DNA of 64,000 nucleotides from Alphaproteobacteria bacterium UBA998 (GCA_002291925.1 DBAY01000026.1:1-64000), one strand, 5' to 3'; shown: positions 52,554-62,051, numbered from the stretch's first letter. Made by a program: numbers and translations. Notes: generated by a model from the letters alone, not told the origin.

Positions 52554-55500
52554 CTAGAAGCGCTGCTCCTCGCGGCAGGTCGCTCCATCAAAGTCAGCGG
52601 CGTAGCCTGCGTCAAGGTAATTATTGGCGCAGCTACCCCCCTCGCCTCCGGAAGCCGGAGCAAGGTTATTCAGCCCCTCACCCGTGTTGCCACCCGCGGC
52701 CGGGCTCAGGTTGGCAAGCGTATCAGCCGAAGCCGTCTGCGGCAGCTGGCCAGCCGGGGCGACGGAACGACCCGCTTCTACCGGCGCAGTGCCGCCCGTG
52801 TTGACCCAGGCGTAGCGGGCGCGCTTGCTTTCGGAGCCACCGGTGAGGCGGGCACGGCGCTGCGTCTGGCCTTGGCCCCCACCCGATGCCGGGCTCAGGT
52901 TGGCGAGCGATGTGGCGTCGTTGCCGAAGCTGGCCAGACGGTTACCGCCGCCGAGCAGGGTAAGGTTCACATCGGTATTGCCGAAGTAATACTGATCACC
53001 CAGCGTTTCGCCGAAGTAAGAGTATAGGTTCTGCGCGAAGTCAGACTGGCGGTTCAGCTCGATTTCCTCCAGTGCCACCAGGTTAATGGCCGGGGTGATC
53101 GTCGGGGTCAACGTACCACCGGGGGTGATCGGCGTACCCGGATCAATAGGGCCATCCGGACCGGAAGATTGGGGGTTGATGATGATGAGCCGTCCCGTGT
53201 TGCTACCAACGGTTTGGAAGTCGCTGTAACGGCCTTGGCGTGATGCGGTGTTCGCCTCAGCAAAGGGATTTGCACCGTTATAGACAATGTTGGCATCGCT
53301 GTCCGCCGGGGTACCGAGCGCAACAATCTCCAGCGTGGCATTGGCCGTACCATTTACAGGGTCTCCGGCCTCGGAGATATCAGTGGTAATGGTGCGCGAG
53401 CGGGTGGTGCCCAGTGTTACCGTACCGTTGGGGGCGCCCATGAACAAATAGCTGAAAGCATTCGTGCCGCCCAGCGCCTGTACATCTACGTTGCCAAGCG
53501 TCAGATTTTCGCCCGCAATGAAGTAGGCGGTGGCGGAGCTGGTGCCGGTGTCGGTCGGACGGCGGCCGCGGAACCCACCTTGCGCAAGGACATTCACATC
53601 GCCAGTGACCTTGATGTCCTTACCGGCGGTCACATCCAACGCCACCACAGAGGAGCGCGTGGCCCCGTTATTGTCCTCGCCCGTAATGTTGATGGAACCA
53701 CCGAGCAGGATGTTCTCCGCTGCCTTCAGCGAGGCGGCGATCAGATCGACCGAGCCGCGATTGACGTCATCGAAGGCAAACATCGAAATGGCATCAGTGG
53801 TCAGATCGCCTGCGGAATCCGCGTTGATCGTGGTGGTGCCAAACGTGCCCGCCGTAGACAGGTCACCCACCGTGATGTCACCGCCATTCGTGGTGGTGAG
53901 CGCAATACTGCCGGCCTGGAAAGGCGCAGTCGGCGTAGTAAGGAAGGTCAGGCTGCCCGTGCTGACATTATCGAGCTTGATGCCTCCTTGGCCGGCCAGA
54001 GCGATAACGCTGGCCGTGAAACTATCGATATCGCCACTTACGGTGACCGAGTTGCCGCCCTCGAGTTTCAGGAGGCGGTCCGAACGCATGGGCACGGTGG
54101 TGCCGCCAGCGATGATAGCGTCCTCCGGTGTGCGCACGACAATCGGGCTGTTAATGGTGACATTATTGGTTGCCTTGAAATGAGCGATAGTGTCGGTGAT
54201 CGGCACCAGCATCTTATGGGCGTTGATGAAGATGTTACCAATGGCATTACCTGTGCCGATGACGGTCTTCTTTGCTAATGAGATAACGTCGAAGTGCGCG
54301 GTGTACTGGTTCTTCGCATCGATAGTCACGTCTGCGAAGGCATCATTTCCGCCATCTGCATCAGCATGGACGCGGTGCAATTCAACATTATTGCCGCTGA
54401 TACGAATGCTCGCGCGGGATTCGCCCTCGTCACCGGCCTTGCGGACGCCGCCATCTGCATTGGCGTAGACTTGGCCTTTTACGAAGACGTCGTTCACAGC
54501 TTCCAGATTAATGAACGCACGGGCGTTGCGTGTAGCGCCCTGATCATCCCAAGCGCGGGCCAAGACATCCTGCTTCACAGTGATATCGCCGCCCGCTTTG
54601 ACAGAGATACGTGCTGTATCCGCGGTCCCCGGGTCCGGCTGATCATCGACGCGCACGAGCAAGCTGCGCGCTGTGAAGTCCTTGCCGGCATCCACCAGAA
54701 TGCTGGTGGTTTTGTCGGTGCCGCGTGCGACCAGGTCCTGCACGGTAATATCGCCGCCACTGCTGGTAAGGCGGATGTCGCCCGCTTGAATGTCACCCGT
54801 CGGGGCGTCAAGCGCTGGGTAGGCACCATTGATACCAGTCCGAATACTGCCAATATTGATGCCGCCGCTGCCGGTCAGCAGGGTGACGTCGCCGCTGGTC
54901 GTGCGAATCATGTCACCATTCGAATCAAAACGGATAGCGCTGTCGGCTGCAAGCGTACGAAGGGTGATATCACCCGCACCGCCTGTCAGTTCATTGTCTT
55001 TCAGGTTCTGCATGCGGATGAGATCGGTGGCCACGATGCTAACCGCCATGCCTGCTTGAGACTTGTTTTCGATCCATTGCTCAGAGATATTGTTCAGCAG
55101 GCCGTTATTCCCGCCGTTATTGATGATGATGGTAGCCGGATCGATGAGGATGCTACCGCCCTTGCCACCAAAGCCCATGGCTTGCATGCCACCCGCCAGC
55201 AGGATATCGGCGCCGCTAAGCTCGAGTTTGCCACCGTTATACCCAGAAGCGCTGATGTCCGCGTCATCGAGCAGCGCGGCCGTGCCTTTCTGTGCCAACA
55301 CCTTGATGGTGCCAGCTTTTGTCTTGCCAACTTCGCTGTTAGCATCAGCAATCAGGTGCGCCCCGTGACCGCCGCCAGAGACCGGCTCATTGGAGAAACT
55401 TCCCTTCATCGTTGTCATCTTGTCGCTGCTGCCGCCGAGAATCGCATGGCGCTCGGCGTTGGCGAAAATGACGCCGCCTTGTTGGGTATCACTTACATCG

Positions 55501-56486
55501 ACCGTAGCGCCGTTGCGCACGATAATGTCACGACCCTTCATCTCGACCGTACCGCCTTTAGTTACAGGGGTTGGGCCTTCGGTTACTCTCGCAGTCTTAA
55601 GCCCGGCATTGCCCGTCGCGTTGATATCGCCTTCAACCAGCACAAGGCCGTTGGCGGTGGCGATGAGTTGCTCGGCATCCGGCACGCCTTGGGTGTTTAC
55701 AACGTTATTGACCACATTGCTCGCTGCCTTGGCAGTCAGCAGAACACGCCCGCCTTCTGCCTCAATGTAACCCGCGTGACGTACCAGCGTATCGCTGTTA
55801 CGGTTGCTGACGGCGAAGCTCACCAGACCGTCGCCGTTCAGGTCAACGGTGGCAGTTTCCGCGCCAGCCAGCACAACCTGGCCACGATTGGCGACCAGTA
55901 CGCCGTTATTGACCACCTGCGGCGCTACAACGGCAACCAGCCCATTTTGCTCTGCCGTACTGTTGATAATCGCTCCGTTCTGTATTTCAATCTTGGCGTT
56001 GCGCGCTCCAGCCTCATTGAATTTCAGCGCCTGATCGTTCAGGAAATTGTTGCTTTTGATGTTGGCCGTGGTGGCGATAATACCCGCAACATCCACGCGG
56101 CTTTCCGGACCGAAAACCATGCCATTCGGGTTGGCGATGATGACGCGTCCGTTTGCAGAGATGCTGCCGAGGATCTGCGAGGGATTGGCATCGGCCACGA
56201 CGCGGTTGAGAGTCATCGAGGTGACACTGGGCTGATTGAAGCGGACCGCCTCGCTCGTACCAACATTGAACGTATTCCAGTTGATTACGCCGCGATCTGC
56301 CATCTGGTTAATGGTCGTGGTATTTGCGCCGCTAGAAATTGTGGCAATGGCGTTGCCGCCTTCGACAACACCGCCGGTTGGCAGCGCCAGCGCACCCGGT
56401 GGCAACATGATCAGCGCGGTCAGCGCAGTAGAGCAAGCCAAGTACTGACGGTCAGAAAAAAAAAGAAAAGCGGCCGAACGTTGCAT
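52554..56486 (-). CDS. Two-partner secretion adhesin TpsA with C-terminal cysteine pair
   Basis: 1310 residues. Signal peptide to about residue 35; TPS/filamentous-haemagglutinin N-terminal domain (about 36-290) with the motif VIIANPNGMVFGPESRVDVAG; then a long beta-helix-like region rich in Asp, Gly, Thr and Asn with repeated DITV/DIKV blades. The C-terminus has three copies of a decapeptide, LANLSPASGG (1194), LANLSPAAGG (1257) and LNNLAPASGG (1272), then two cysteines, C1286 and C1304, 7 residues from the end. The middle decapeptide contains P-A-A-G (di-Ala 1263-1264). A C-terminal cysteine hook with an upstream di-alanine site is how CdrA is retained by its TpsB and released by LapG. GAGGGGA precedes the ATG. 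The product should be exported by the TpsB upstream. Confidence 0.9.
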   Translation of the reverse strand: MQRSAAFLFFSDRQYLACSTALTALIMLPPGALALPTGGVVEGGNAIATISSGANTTTINQMADRGVINWNTFNVGTSEAVRFNQPSVTSMTLNRVVADANPSQILGSISANGRVIIANPNGMVFGPESRVDVAGIIATTANIKSNNFLNDQALKFNEAGARNAKIEIQNGAIINSTAEQNGLVAVVAPQVVNNGVLVANRGQVVLAGAETATVDLNGDGLVSFAVSNRNSDTLVRHAGYIEAEGGRVLLTAKAASNVVNNVVNTQGVPDAEQLIATANGLVLVEGDINATGNAGLKTARVTEGPTPVTKGGTVEMKGRDIIVRNGATVDVSDTQQGGVIFANAERHAILGGSSDKMTTMKGSFSNEPVSGGGHGAHLIADANSEVGKTKAGTIKVLAQKGTAALLDDADISASGYNGGKLELSGADILLAGGMQAMGFGGKGGSILIDPATIIINNGGNNGLLNNISEQWIENKSQAGMAVSIVATDLIRMQNLKDNELTGGAGDITLRTLAADSAIRFDSNGDMIRTTSGDVTLLTGSGGINIGSIRTGINGAYPALDAPTGDIQAGDIRLTSSGGDITVQDLVARGTDKTTSILVDAGKDFTARSLLVRVDDQPDPGTADTARISVKAGGDITVKQDVLARAWDDQGATRNARAFINLEAVNDVFVKGQVYANADGGVRKAGDEGESRASIRISGNNVELHRVHADADGGNDAFADVTIDAKNQYTAHFDVISLAKKTVIGTGNAIGNIFINAHKMLVPITDTIAHFKATNNVTINSPIVVRTPEDAIIAGGTTVPMRSDRLLKLEGGNSVTVSGDIDSFTASVIALAGQGGIKLDNVSTGSLTFLTTPTAPFQAGSIALTTTNGGDITVGDLSTAGTFGTTTINADSAGDLTTDAISMFAFDDVNRGSVDLIAASLKAAENILLGGSINITGEDNNGATRSSVVALDVTAGKDIKVTGDVNVLAQGGFRGRRPTDTGTSSATAYFIAGENLTLGNVDVQALGGTNAFSYLFMGAPNGTVTLGTTRSRTITTDISEAGDPVNGTANATLEIVALGTPADSDANIVYNGANPFAEANTASRQGRYSDFQTVGSNTGRLIIINPQSSGPDGPIDPGTPITPGGTLTPTITPAINLVALEEIELNRQSDFAQNLYSYFGETLGDQYYFGNTDVNLTLLGGGNRLASFGNDATSLANLSPASGGGQGQTQRRARLTGGSESKRARYAWVNTGGTAPVEAGRSVAPAGQLPQTASADTLANLSPAAGGNTGEGLNNLAPASGGEGGSCANNYLDAGYAADFDGATCREEQRF

Positions 56487-56561
56487 GATAGAAGTCCCCT
56501 CTACTTAAAATCGTGCCGCGCCGATGCGGCCTGCTAGTGAAAGTAGAGGTTCTGATACTAT

Positions 56562-56578
56562 GGATTTGTCACAAATCC
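56562..56578. promoter_or_regulatory. Palindrome between tpsB and tpsA
   Basis: GGATTTG-TCA-CAAATCC is a perfect 7-bp inverted repeat, 76 bp upstream of tpsA in the 180-bp tpsB-tpsA spacer. It could be an operator or a small mRNA hairpin; nothing decides between them. Confidence 0.3.
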
Positions 56579-56666
56579 AAGAGAAATTTACCGAATGTTA
56601 ACCAGTTGCATGGTGCCTCGCATTTCACATTCTAGCAACGCGTGAAGAACCTAGAAAAGAAAAGTT

Positions 56667-58388
56667 CTAATAAATATAGGAGATGGAGAAGAAGCCGCGA
56701 ACATCATTGCCGTCTGTGCCTTCGGCGGCGACGTCACGCGTGAGCGGTACCGCCACTTCGGCGCTGCCGGCGAGGTTGTCGGTCAGCGTGAAGCGAACAC
56801 CTACACCGGTTGATGCCAGCGAAGCCCGGGCGTTTTCGCCCACGAGTGCGTCGCGGTTCCATACACGGCCGATATCATAGAAGCCGTAGAGCTGGTAGAT
56901 GTCGAGGTACCACTCCGGCAGCGAATCGCTGTAGCGCATCTCCACACGCGTGGCGACCCCAGAATCTCCAGTCAGTTCGGCTGGATCATACGCACTGCCA
57001 TAGGCTGGCCCGCCTAGCGCAAATTCCTCGGACGCAAAAAGCGGATCGAACGCATACTGTCCGCTTACACCCCAGAAGGCCGAGATGGCCTGCGAAAGCG
57101 GCTGCAGGCGAGTATATTGGCCGGTGACACGGGTGAAGGTCGAGTCCGCGTTGGAGCGCGAGAGAAGATCGCCTGAGTTATTTGAACCCAGAACGCTCAG
57201 ACCTTGGACAGCTTCCAGATCCACGCGGTTAATACCCTGCAGCCCATCTAGCACGTCATAGGCCCCACCAATGTAAGCGCTGCGGATGTGGTCGTCATAC
57301 AGCTCGGTGCTCAACACGTCGGTTTTCGAATCACGGTAGCGTAAGCCCGCCTCGCCAAACAGGTTTTCCTTGCGGGAGCGTAGGAAGGGATGGCGAGCCG
57401 CAACGGTGAAGAAGGCGCTTTCACCCTCGATGTCGAGCGGCTTTAGACCATTACCAGGACGCGTTTCTGCGTAGGAAGCCGTACCGCGCAGCGTGGTGCC
57501 CTCAGGCCCAACGGGCTGTTGATACGTGCCTTCCACAAAACCCAGTTCATCAAAGTTCGAAGCGGTGATGCCACGGATCTGAATACGCTCAGAGAGGCCA
57601 AGCGCGGAGTTGGTAGCCACCAGCGCGCTGGTCTGAATAGGTCCAAGGAAGCGGCTACCGCGATTATCAACGGTCAGGTTGGCATCCACCGGCTTGCGCT
57701 GGATGTTAACGGTCAGGCGGGAAGCGCCCTGCGTCGTCGGCGAAGGGCTAAGGACGCCGCGAGCCGTGGCGCCTGTAAGGTCGTCCATCAGCAACAGATA
57801 GCGCTCGAGAGCTGCGTTGCTGAGCGGCCGCTCTCGGGTGATGCGCTGACCGTAAGACTCTAGCAGCGCCATGTCCTGGCCTTCCGCGCCCTCGAAGACG
57901 ACCTCATCCACGAAGCCTTCGACTATACGCAGCGTGACCACGCCGTTCTGGATTTGCTGACCCGCTGGCACGACAGCACGGGACAGAATATAACCTTTGT
58001 TACGGTAGTGTGCAGTAATCTCGTCGGCAATGGCGCGCAGCCCATTAAGCGTTACCGGCTGGCCAAGACGGCTGGCATAGATCGGCTTCAACTCCGCTGC
58101 GGGAATCGCTGTAGCATCCTGCACCACAATATCGTTCAGCACAAAGCTCACGCCATTGTCGGTCGCCGTGGAGCCGCTCTCCTGCGGGCGACCTGTTACT
58201 ACGTCGCTCCCATCTAATTGCGGGCGAGCGAAGGGACTGCGCAGACGCTCTTGCAACAAGCCAGGCTCCACGGTTTGAGGGACCGTGGTGGGTGCCAGCG
58301 GTGCCGCCAGTGCACTGCCAGCAAGCGACGTAGCCAGAGCCAGAAAAAACATCTGTCCCGTTCTGTTTGAAAGCACCGCGAGCCCCAT
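56667..58388 (-). CDS. Two-partner secretion outer-membrane transporter TpsB (FhaC/ShlB family)
   Basis: 573 residues. Signal peptide, most convincingly from the internal ATG at 58352 (MFFLALATSLAGSALAAP), which has GGGA upstream; the 58388 ATG adds 12 residues and lacks a ribosome binding site. Then the N-terminal plug helix region (LLQERLRSPFARP), POTRA domains (about 75-240, for example LNGLRAIADEITAHYRNKGYIL) and a 16-strand barrel ending in FFSISYIY with a terminal aromatic residue. Exports the adjacent TpsA across the outer membrane and, in CdrB-type systems, holds it by its cysteine hook. Confidence 0.93.
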   Translation of the reverse strand: MGLAVLSNRTGQMFFLALATSLAGSALAAPLAPTTVPQTVEPGLLQERLRSPFARPQLDGSDVVTGRPQESGSTATDNGVSFVLNDIVVQDATAIPAAELKPIYASRLGQPVTLNGLRAIADEITAHYRNKGYILSRAVVPAGQQIQNGVVTLRIVEGFVDEVVFEGAEGQDMALLESYGQRITRERPLSNAALERYLLLMDDLTGATARGVLSPSPTTQGASRLTVNIQRKPVDANLTVDNRGSRFLGPIQTSALVATNSALGLSERIQIRGITASNFDELGFVEGTYQQPVGPEGTTLRGTASYAETRPGNGLKPLDIEGESAFFTVAARHPFLRSRKENLFGEAGLRYRDSKTDVLSTELYDDHIRSAYIGGAYDVLDGLQGINRVDLEAVQGLSVLGSNNSGDLLSRSNADSTFTRVTGQYTRLQPLSQAISAFWGVSGQYAFDPLFASEEFALGGPAYGSAYDPAELTGDSGVATRVEMRYSDSLPEWYLDIYQLYGFYDIGRVWNRDALVGENARASLASTGVGVRFTLTDNLAGSAEVAVPLTRDVAAEGTDGNDVRGFFSISYIY

Positions 58389-58401
58389 TTATAAATAATT
58401 T

Positions 58402-58407
58402 ATTATA
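58402..58407 (-). promoter_or_regulatory. -10 element upstream of tpsB
   Basis: The minus strand reads TATAAT in an AT-rich stretch. No good -35 is found 16-18 bp upstream. The position, 14 nt before the ATG at 58388 and about 50 nt before that at 58352, favours translation from 58352. Confidence 0.4.
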
Positions 58408-58508
58408 CGGCTCTAATCGGGAGTTTATGGGTTGTAAAGATTTTTTGATACCTTCGGCAAACCATGGCCTATGAATTCAAATGCATGCGCCTTATTGCCA
58501 ACAAGCGC

Positions 58509-59168
58509 TCAATTCGGCGTGTGCCGCCACCAGTGATGCTCGTTGATGGAATAGATAGGCTGGTAATGGTGAATAGCGCGATCTGTCATCACCTGCGGAA
58601 ATTGGTTGTCCAGAATGTAATTCTCCCCGTCGAGTGATACAGCCAGCACAGAATGCACTTCATTCAGGTTAAGATCCTGCAGAATAACGATGCGCATCGC
58701 CTCTTCTGGCACGCCCGCTGCCTTCAGCGTCAGGTATTTTGTAATCGCAAAATCTTCGCAGTCACCACTATAAACAAAGAATTCGTAGGGTGTTTCCCAG
58801 TAATCATCCTTGTTCCAGTTCTGTGGATCAATAATATAGGAAGTACGGTTGATCTCACGGTTGACGAAGCTCAACCGCTGAAAACCGGTAAGACTCTTTG
58901 CCTGCATGATAATGCGCTGCCATTGCAAATAAAGACAGTCCTCGCCAGTGCATTTGGCCTGCATCTGGCGACGCTGACCCGCCTCGCGCACGAGCATGGC
59001 AGTCCATTTAGTGAAAGGCTGCAGGTTTTCTGACGCGGTTTCCGCTGACCCGAACAGCCTTAGGGTAGCCTCTGCGCGCGCCGGAAAAGCACACAGAAAC
59101 AGCAGTACGAGCAAAAAATGCCCTCCCCATCGGCATCCCGGGCGCTTCTGACTCGACAGCGGAACCAT
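58509..59168 (-). CDS. LapG-like periplasmic transglutaminase-like cysteine protease
   Basis: 219 residues. N-terminal signal peptide (about 17-33, ending PARAEA). The bacterial transglutaminase-like cysteine proteinase (BTLCP) triad is complete: C137 in YSGDCEDFAITKYL, H172 in NEVHSVLAVS and D187 in YILDNQFP. The acidic residues around the cysteine (D136, E138, D139) match the calcium site of LapG. LapG cuts adhesins at a di-alanine motif when c-di-GMP is low. The gene lies upstream of tpsB on the same strand (120 bp) and diverges from the degenerate HD-GYP gene, placing protease, candidate substrate and candidate controller together. Confidence 0.88.
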   Translation of the reverse strand: MVPLSSQKRPGCRWGGHFLLVLLFLCAFPARAEATLRLFGSAETASENLQPFTKWTAMLVREAGQRRQMQAKCTGEDCLYLQWQRIIMQAKSLTGFQRLSFVNREINRTSYIIDPQNWNKDDYWETPYEFFVYSGDCEDFAITKYLTLKAAGVPEEAMRIVILQDLNLNEVHSVLAVSLDGENYILDNQFPQVMTDRAIHHYQPIYSINEHHWWRHTPN

Positions 59169-59245
59169 TGTTTGTATGCTGAGTTTCCAAGTTTTTTAAC
59201 CCTTACAGCGTGCCTGACTTAAGTTAAAAACGGGTAAACTTTGCC

Positions 59246-61351
59246 ATGGATACACGCCTGCTCACCCCTCCCATGTCCCGCACCTCCCGGCTGATGCTGC
59301 TCGGCGCGTGGCTTGCCCTCGTACTGGTAGGATTCCTTGCCATTTCCTGGATGGCCCGCGAGGAAATCCGCCGTCAGGAGGCCCAGTGGGAGTCCAAGCT
59401 GGAGCTTCTGGCGTCCTCGCAAGGGCGCAGCATCGGCGCGTGGGTGGCCCAGCGGCGCGAGGCGCTGGCCAACCTCTCCGGCAACCTTTCGCTCAAGCTT
59501 TACATGACCGAACTCTCCGCTACCCGGCGCGAGGACATGGCGCTGGAGGAGCCCGCGCAGGTCATCTTCCTGCGCAACCTGATCTTCAGCACGGCCGCCA
59601 ATAATGGCTTTGGGGGCACGGAAACGCCTCATGTAAAAGCCAATATTCCCGTCACCCCCTCCGGCGGACTGATGCTGCAGGCGGCCGACGGCACGCCTAT
59701 CGTCACTTCGCGCACCATGCCGCCTCTCGCCCAGTTACCAGCCACGCTGCAGAACATGGAAAGGCTGCGCGAGCCGGACTTCCAGGGCCCTTTCACCCTG
59801 CCAGATAACCGCCCCGCCGTCGCTTTCCGCCAGCCGGTGCTGCCCGTGCAGGGGAACGAGGATGCCAAGCCCATTGGCCAGCTGCTCGCCGTCGCCCTGC
59901 TGGATGAGCGCTTCTACCGCCAGCTGGATTCCACGGTGCCTGCCGGGCTGACCGCCGAGGGCCTGCTGGTGGCGTGGGACGATAGTCACCTCACCTATTT
60001 CTCCCCGCGCCGCGAGGCAGAGCCAACGGAGCCGCTGACCGTCAAACCCGGCGAATCCGACCCGGCCACCGTCGCCGCCATCCAGCAGAGCGGGCACATG
60101 GTCTCGGCGCGTGATTACCGCGAGAAGCCGGTGTTCGCCTTCGCCTTGCCCGTGGAAAACGCGCAAGGCTGGTGGCTGGTGCGCAAGATCGACCGCGCCG
60201 CCGCGCTGGGCGAGGCCATACAGCGCGCCCGCCTGTGGCAGCTCAGCTACCTGCTGGGCGCCGCGCTGGTGACGGCGGCCGCGCTGGCGATGTTCCGCCA
60301 CCAGTCAGCGCTGCGCGCCAAGGAGTCGGCGCGTCATTACCGCCAGCTCGCCACCCGCATCGAGCGGCAGGAGCAATTGCTGACGCTGATTGCCGAGACC
60401 TCCCCCGTGGCCACCTACATCCTCGATGCCGAGGAACGTTTCCGCTACGCCAACCGCCGCGCCGCCAAGGAATGCGGCATGGAGCGCGAGGCACTGGTGG
60501 GCAAGGCCTTTGGGGACGTGGTGGGCGCCGCGCGTGCCGAGCCGATCCTGCGCGAGAACCGCGAAGCATTGGTGGGCCACGCCTCCCGCTCCTCGTTTGA
60601 ACAGGAAGTAGTAGACGGCATGCCGATCCGCGCCGTCGCCCGCGAGCATATCCCGCTCTACGCCATTCCCTTCGGGCAGGACGACCAGACCCAGCCGGGC
60701 GTGCTGGTGCTGGAGAATGACGTCACCTCCCTCGTACAGAGCCAGGAGAAGCAGCAGCGCACCCTGAGTCATCTGGTGCGCACCGTGGTAGCCATCGTCG
60801 ACAAGCGCGATCCCCACGCGGCGCACCACTCCGCCTGCGTGTCGATGATTGCGCAGTCGGTGGCGCAGATCATGCAGCTGGCCGCGCCCTTACCAGAGAC
60901 GGCCTCTATCGCGGGGCAGCTGCTCAACCTCGGCAAAATCCTCGTGCCGGAGGAGCTGCTCACCGCCAAGACCATCCGCGACGATGACCGTGAGAAAATC
61001 CGCGCCTCACTGCAGGCCACGGCCGATCTGCTGCAGGGCATTGACTTCGCCGGCCCGGTAGTGGAGACCATCCGCCAGTCGCAGGAATGCGTCGATGGCA
61101 GCGGGCCGCTGGGTCTAAAGGGCGATGACATCCTGGTGACGGCCCGCATCGTGCATGTGGCGAACAGCTTCACCGCCCTGATCAGCCCGCGCGCCTACCG
61201 CGCCGGCAAGAGCGTCGATGAAGCACTGCGCATCATGCTGGAAGGCATCGACACGCAGTTCGACCGCGCGGCGGTGGCCGCGCTGGTGACCTATGTGGAA
61301 TCCGGCGGGGGCCGTACGGCATTGCAGGCGCATCTGCCACAGGCAGCGTGA
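59246..61351 (+). CDS. Membrane sensor with PAS and degenerate HD-GYP domains
   Basis: 701 residues. Membrane segments at about 15-35 and 332-351 enclose a periplasmic domain of about 295 residues; then a PAS domain (about 378-490, AETSPVATYILDAEERFRYANRRAA) and a C-terminal HD-GYP-like domain (about 515-690). The HD metal motif is lost (expected L-H-D-I-G-K reads L-L-N-L-G-K at 559-564), HHE reads S-Q-E (612-614) and GYP reads G-P with the Tyr missing (620-621), although DGSG and VANSFTAL frames persist. It should not hydrolyse c-di-GMP but could bind it or transmit a signal. It diverges from the LapG-like gene, 77 bp away. Confidence 0.85.
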   Translation: MDTRLLTPPMSRTSRLMLLGAWLALVLVGFLAISWMAREEIRRQEAQWESKLELLASSQGRSIGAWVAQRREALANLSGNLSLKLYMTELSATRREDMALEEPAQVIFLRNLIFSTAANNGFGGTETPHVKANIPVTPSGGLMLQAADGTPIVTSRTMPPLAQLPATLQNMERLREPDFQGPFTLPDNRPAVAFRQPVLPVQGNEDAKPIGQLLAVALLDERFYRQLDSTVPAGLTAEGLLVAWDDSHLTYFSPRREAEPTEPLTVKPGESDPATVAAIQQSGHMVSARDYREKPVFAFALPVENAQGWWLVRKIDRAAALGEAIQRARLWQLSYLLGAALVTAAALAMFRHQSALRAKESARHYRQLATRIERQEQLLTLIAETSPVATYILDAEERFRYANRRAAKECGMEREALVGKAFGDVVGAARAEPILRENREALVGHASRSSFEQEVVDGMPIRAVAREHIPLYAIPFGQDDQTQPGVLVLENDVTSLVQSQEKQQRTLSHLVRTVVAIVDKRDPHAAHHSACVSMIAQSVAQIMQLAAPLPETASIAGQLLNLGKILVPEELLTAKTIRDDDREKIRASLQATADLLQGIDFAGPVVETIRQSQECVDGSGPLGLKGDDILVTARIVHVANSFTALISPRAYRAGKSVDEALRIMLEGIDTQFDRAAVAALVTYVESGGGRTALQAHLPQAA

Positions 61352-61397
61352 TCCCGAAGCTTATTCATACTTTTTTAAGCGGCGCACCATATTGATT

Positions 61398-62005
61398 ATG
61401 GCATTCGCGTTTTTCCTGACTGTACTGCCCCCATGCCCACCCGATGCCAGTTGCTGGCCTTTTGATCCTTGCGCCTGCCTATGCGCTGGCCACCGAAATA
61501 CCGAACAAGTCGCAATACCACTTGTTCAATCCCGTTCCGCGCGAGCAGATGCGCGCCCTTGTCACCGACCGCCCTGACAAGCGGCGAGACCGCACTGGCC
61601 GTGATGCCTTTCGTGAAGCTGCCGACCAACCAGAATAATCTTGGGAGTAGTGACGTAGAAGGCGGCATCCTTGTTCCCTACGCCATTGACCTTGACCATG
61701 GTTACGGGCTGGGCCTCATGACGCAACTGAATGTCAATAAGGAGGACGGCGGAGTCGGAAGCGGTTATTCACCATCGTTTATAAACACCGCCACTCTCAG
61801 CGCGCCGCTGACCGAACAGGCAGGCGCCTATTTTGAGCTGGCGACCGAGCGTGATACCGACGCCCGCGAGTGGATCGTCACCTTCGATACCGGCCTCACC
61901 TACCTGCTCACGGACAACCTGCAACTCGACGCCGGCATCAATCTCGGCCTCACCGAAGCGGCGGATGATTACAACCCGTTCCTCGGCTTCTCCTACCGTT
62001 ACTGA
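61398..62005 (+). pseudogene. Decayed outer-membrane transporter-like gene (PF13557 type)
   Basis: Two frames together give a partial outer-membrane protein. In one frame (61444-61590) there is a signal-peptide-like stretch followed by NKSQYHLFNPVPREQMR and TDRPDK, the conserved N-terminus of the phenol-degradation/transporter-like family. In another frame (from about 61590) follow ALAVMPFVKLPTNQNNLG and the beta-strand C-terminus ending DDYNPFLGFSYRY. About 75-100 codons expected between the two parts are missing, and the frame changes at the junction. The start region (MAFAFFLTVL) may be in yet another frame. Best read as a deletion plus frameshift. Confidence 0.65.
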
Positions 62006-62051
62006 GCCGCCCGCGCGCAGTACTTGCTTTTATCACTGAATCAAAGAAAAA

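Noticed and set aside
54294..56537. A 747-codon open frame on the plus strand opposite tpsA
   Set aside because: It is the antisense shadow of the TPS adhesin; the tpsA frame has a signal peptide, the TPS motif and a ribosome binding site, whereas this frame has no recognisable protein features.
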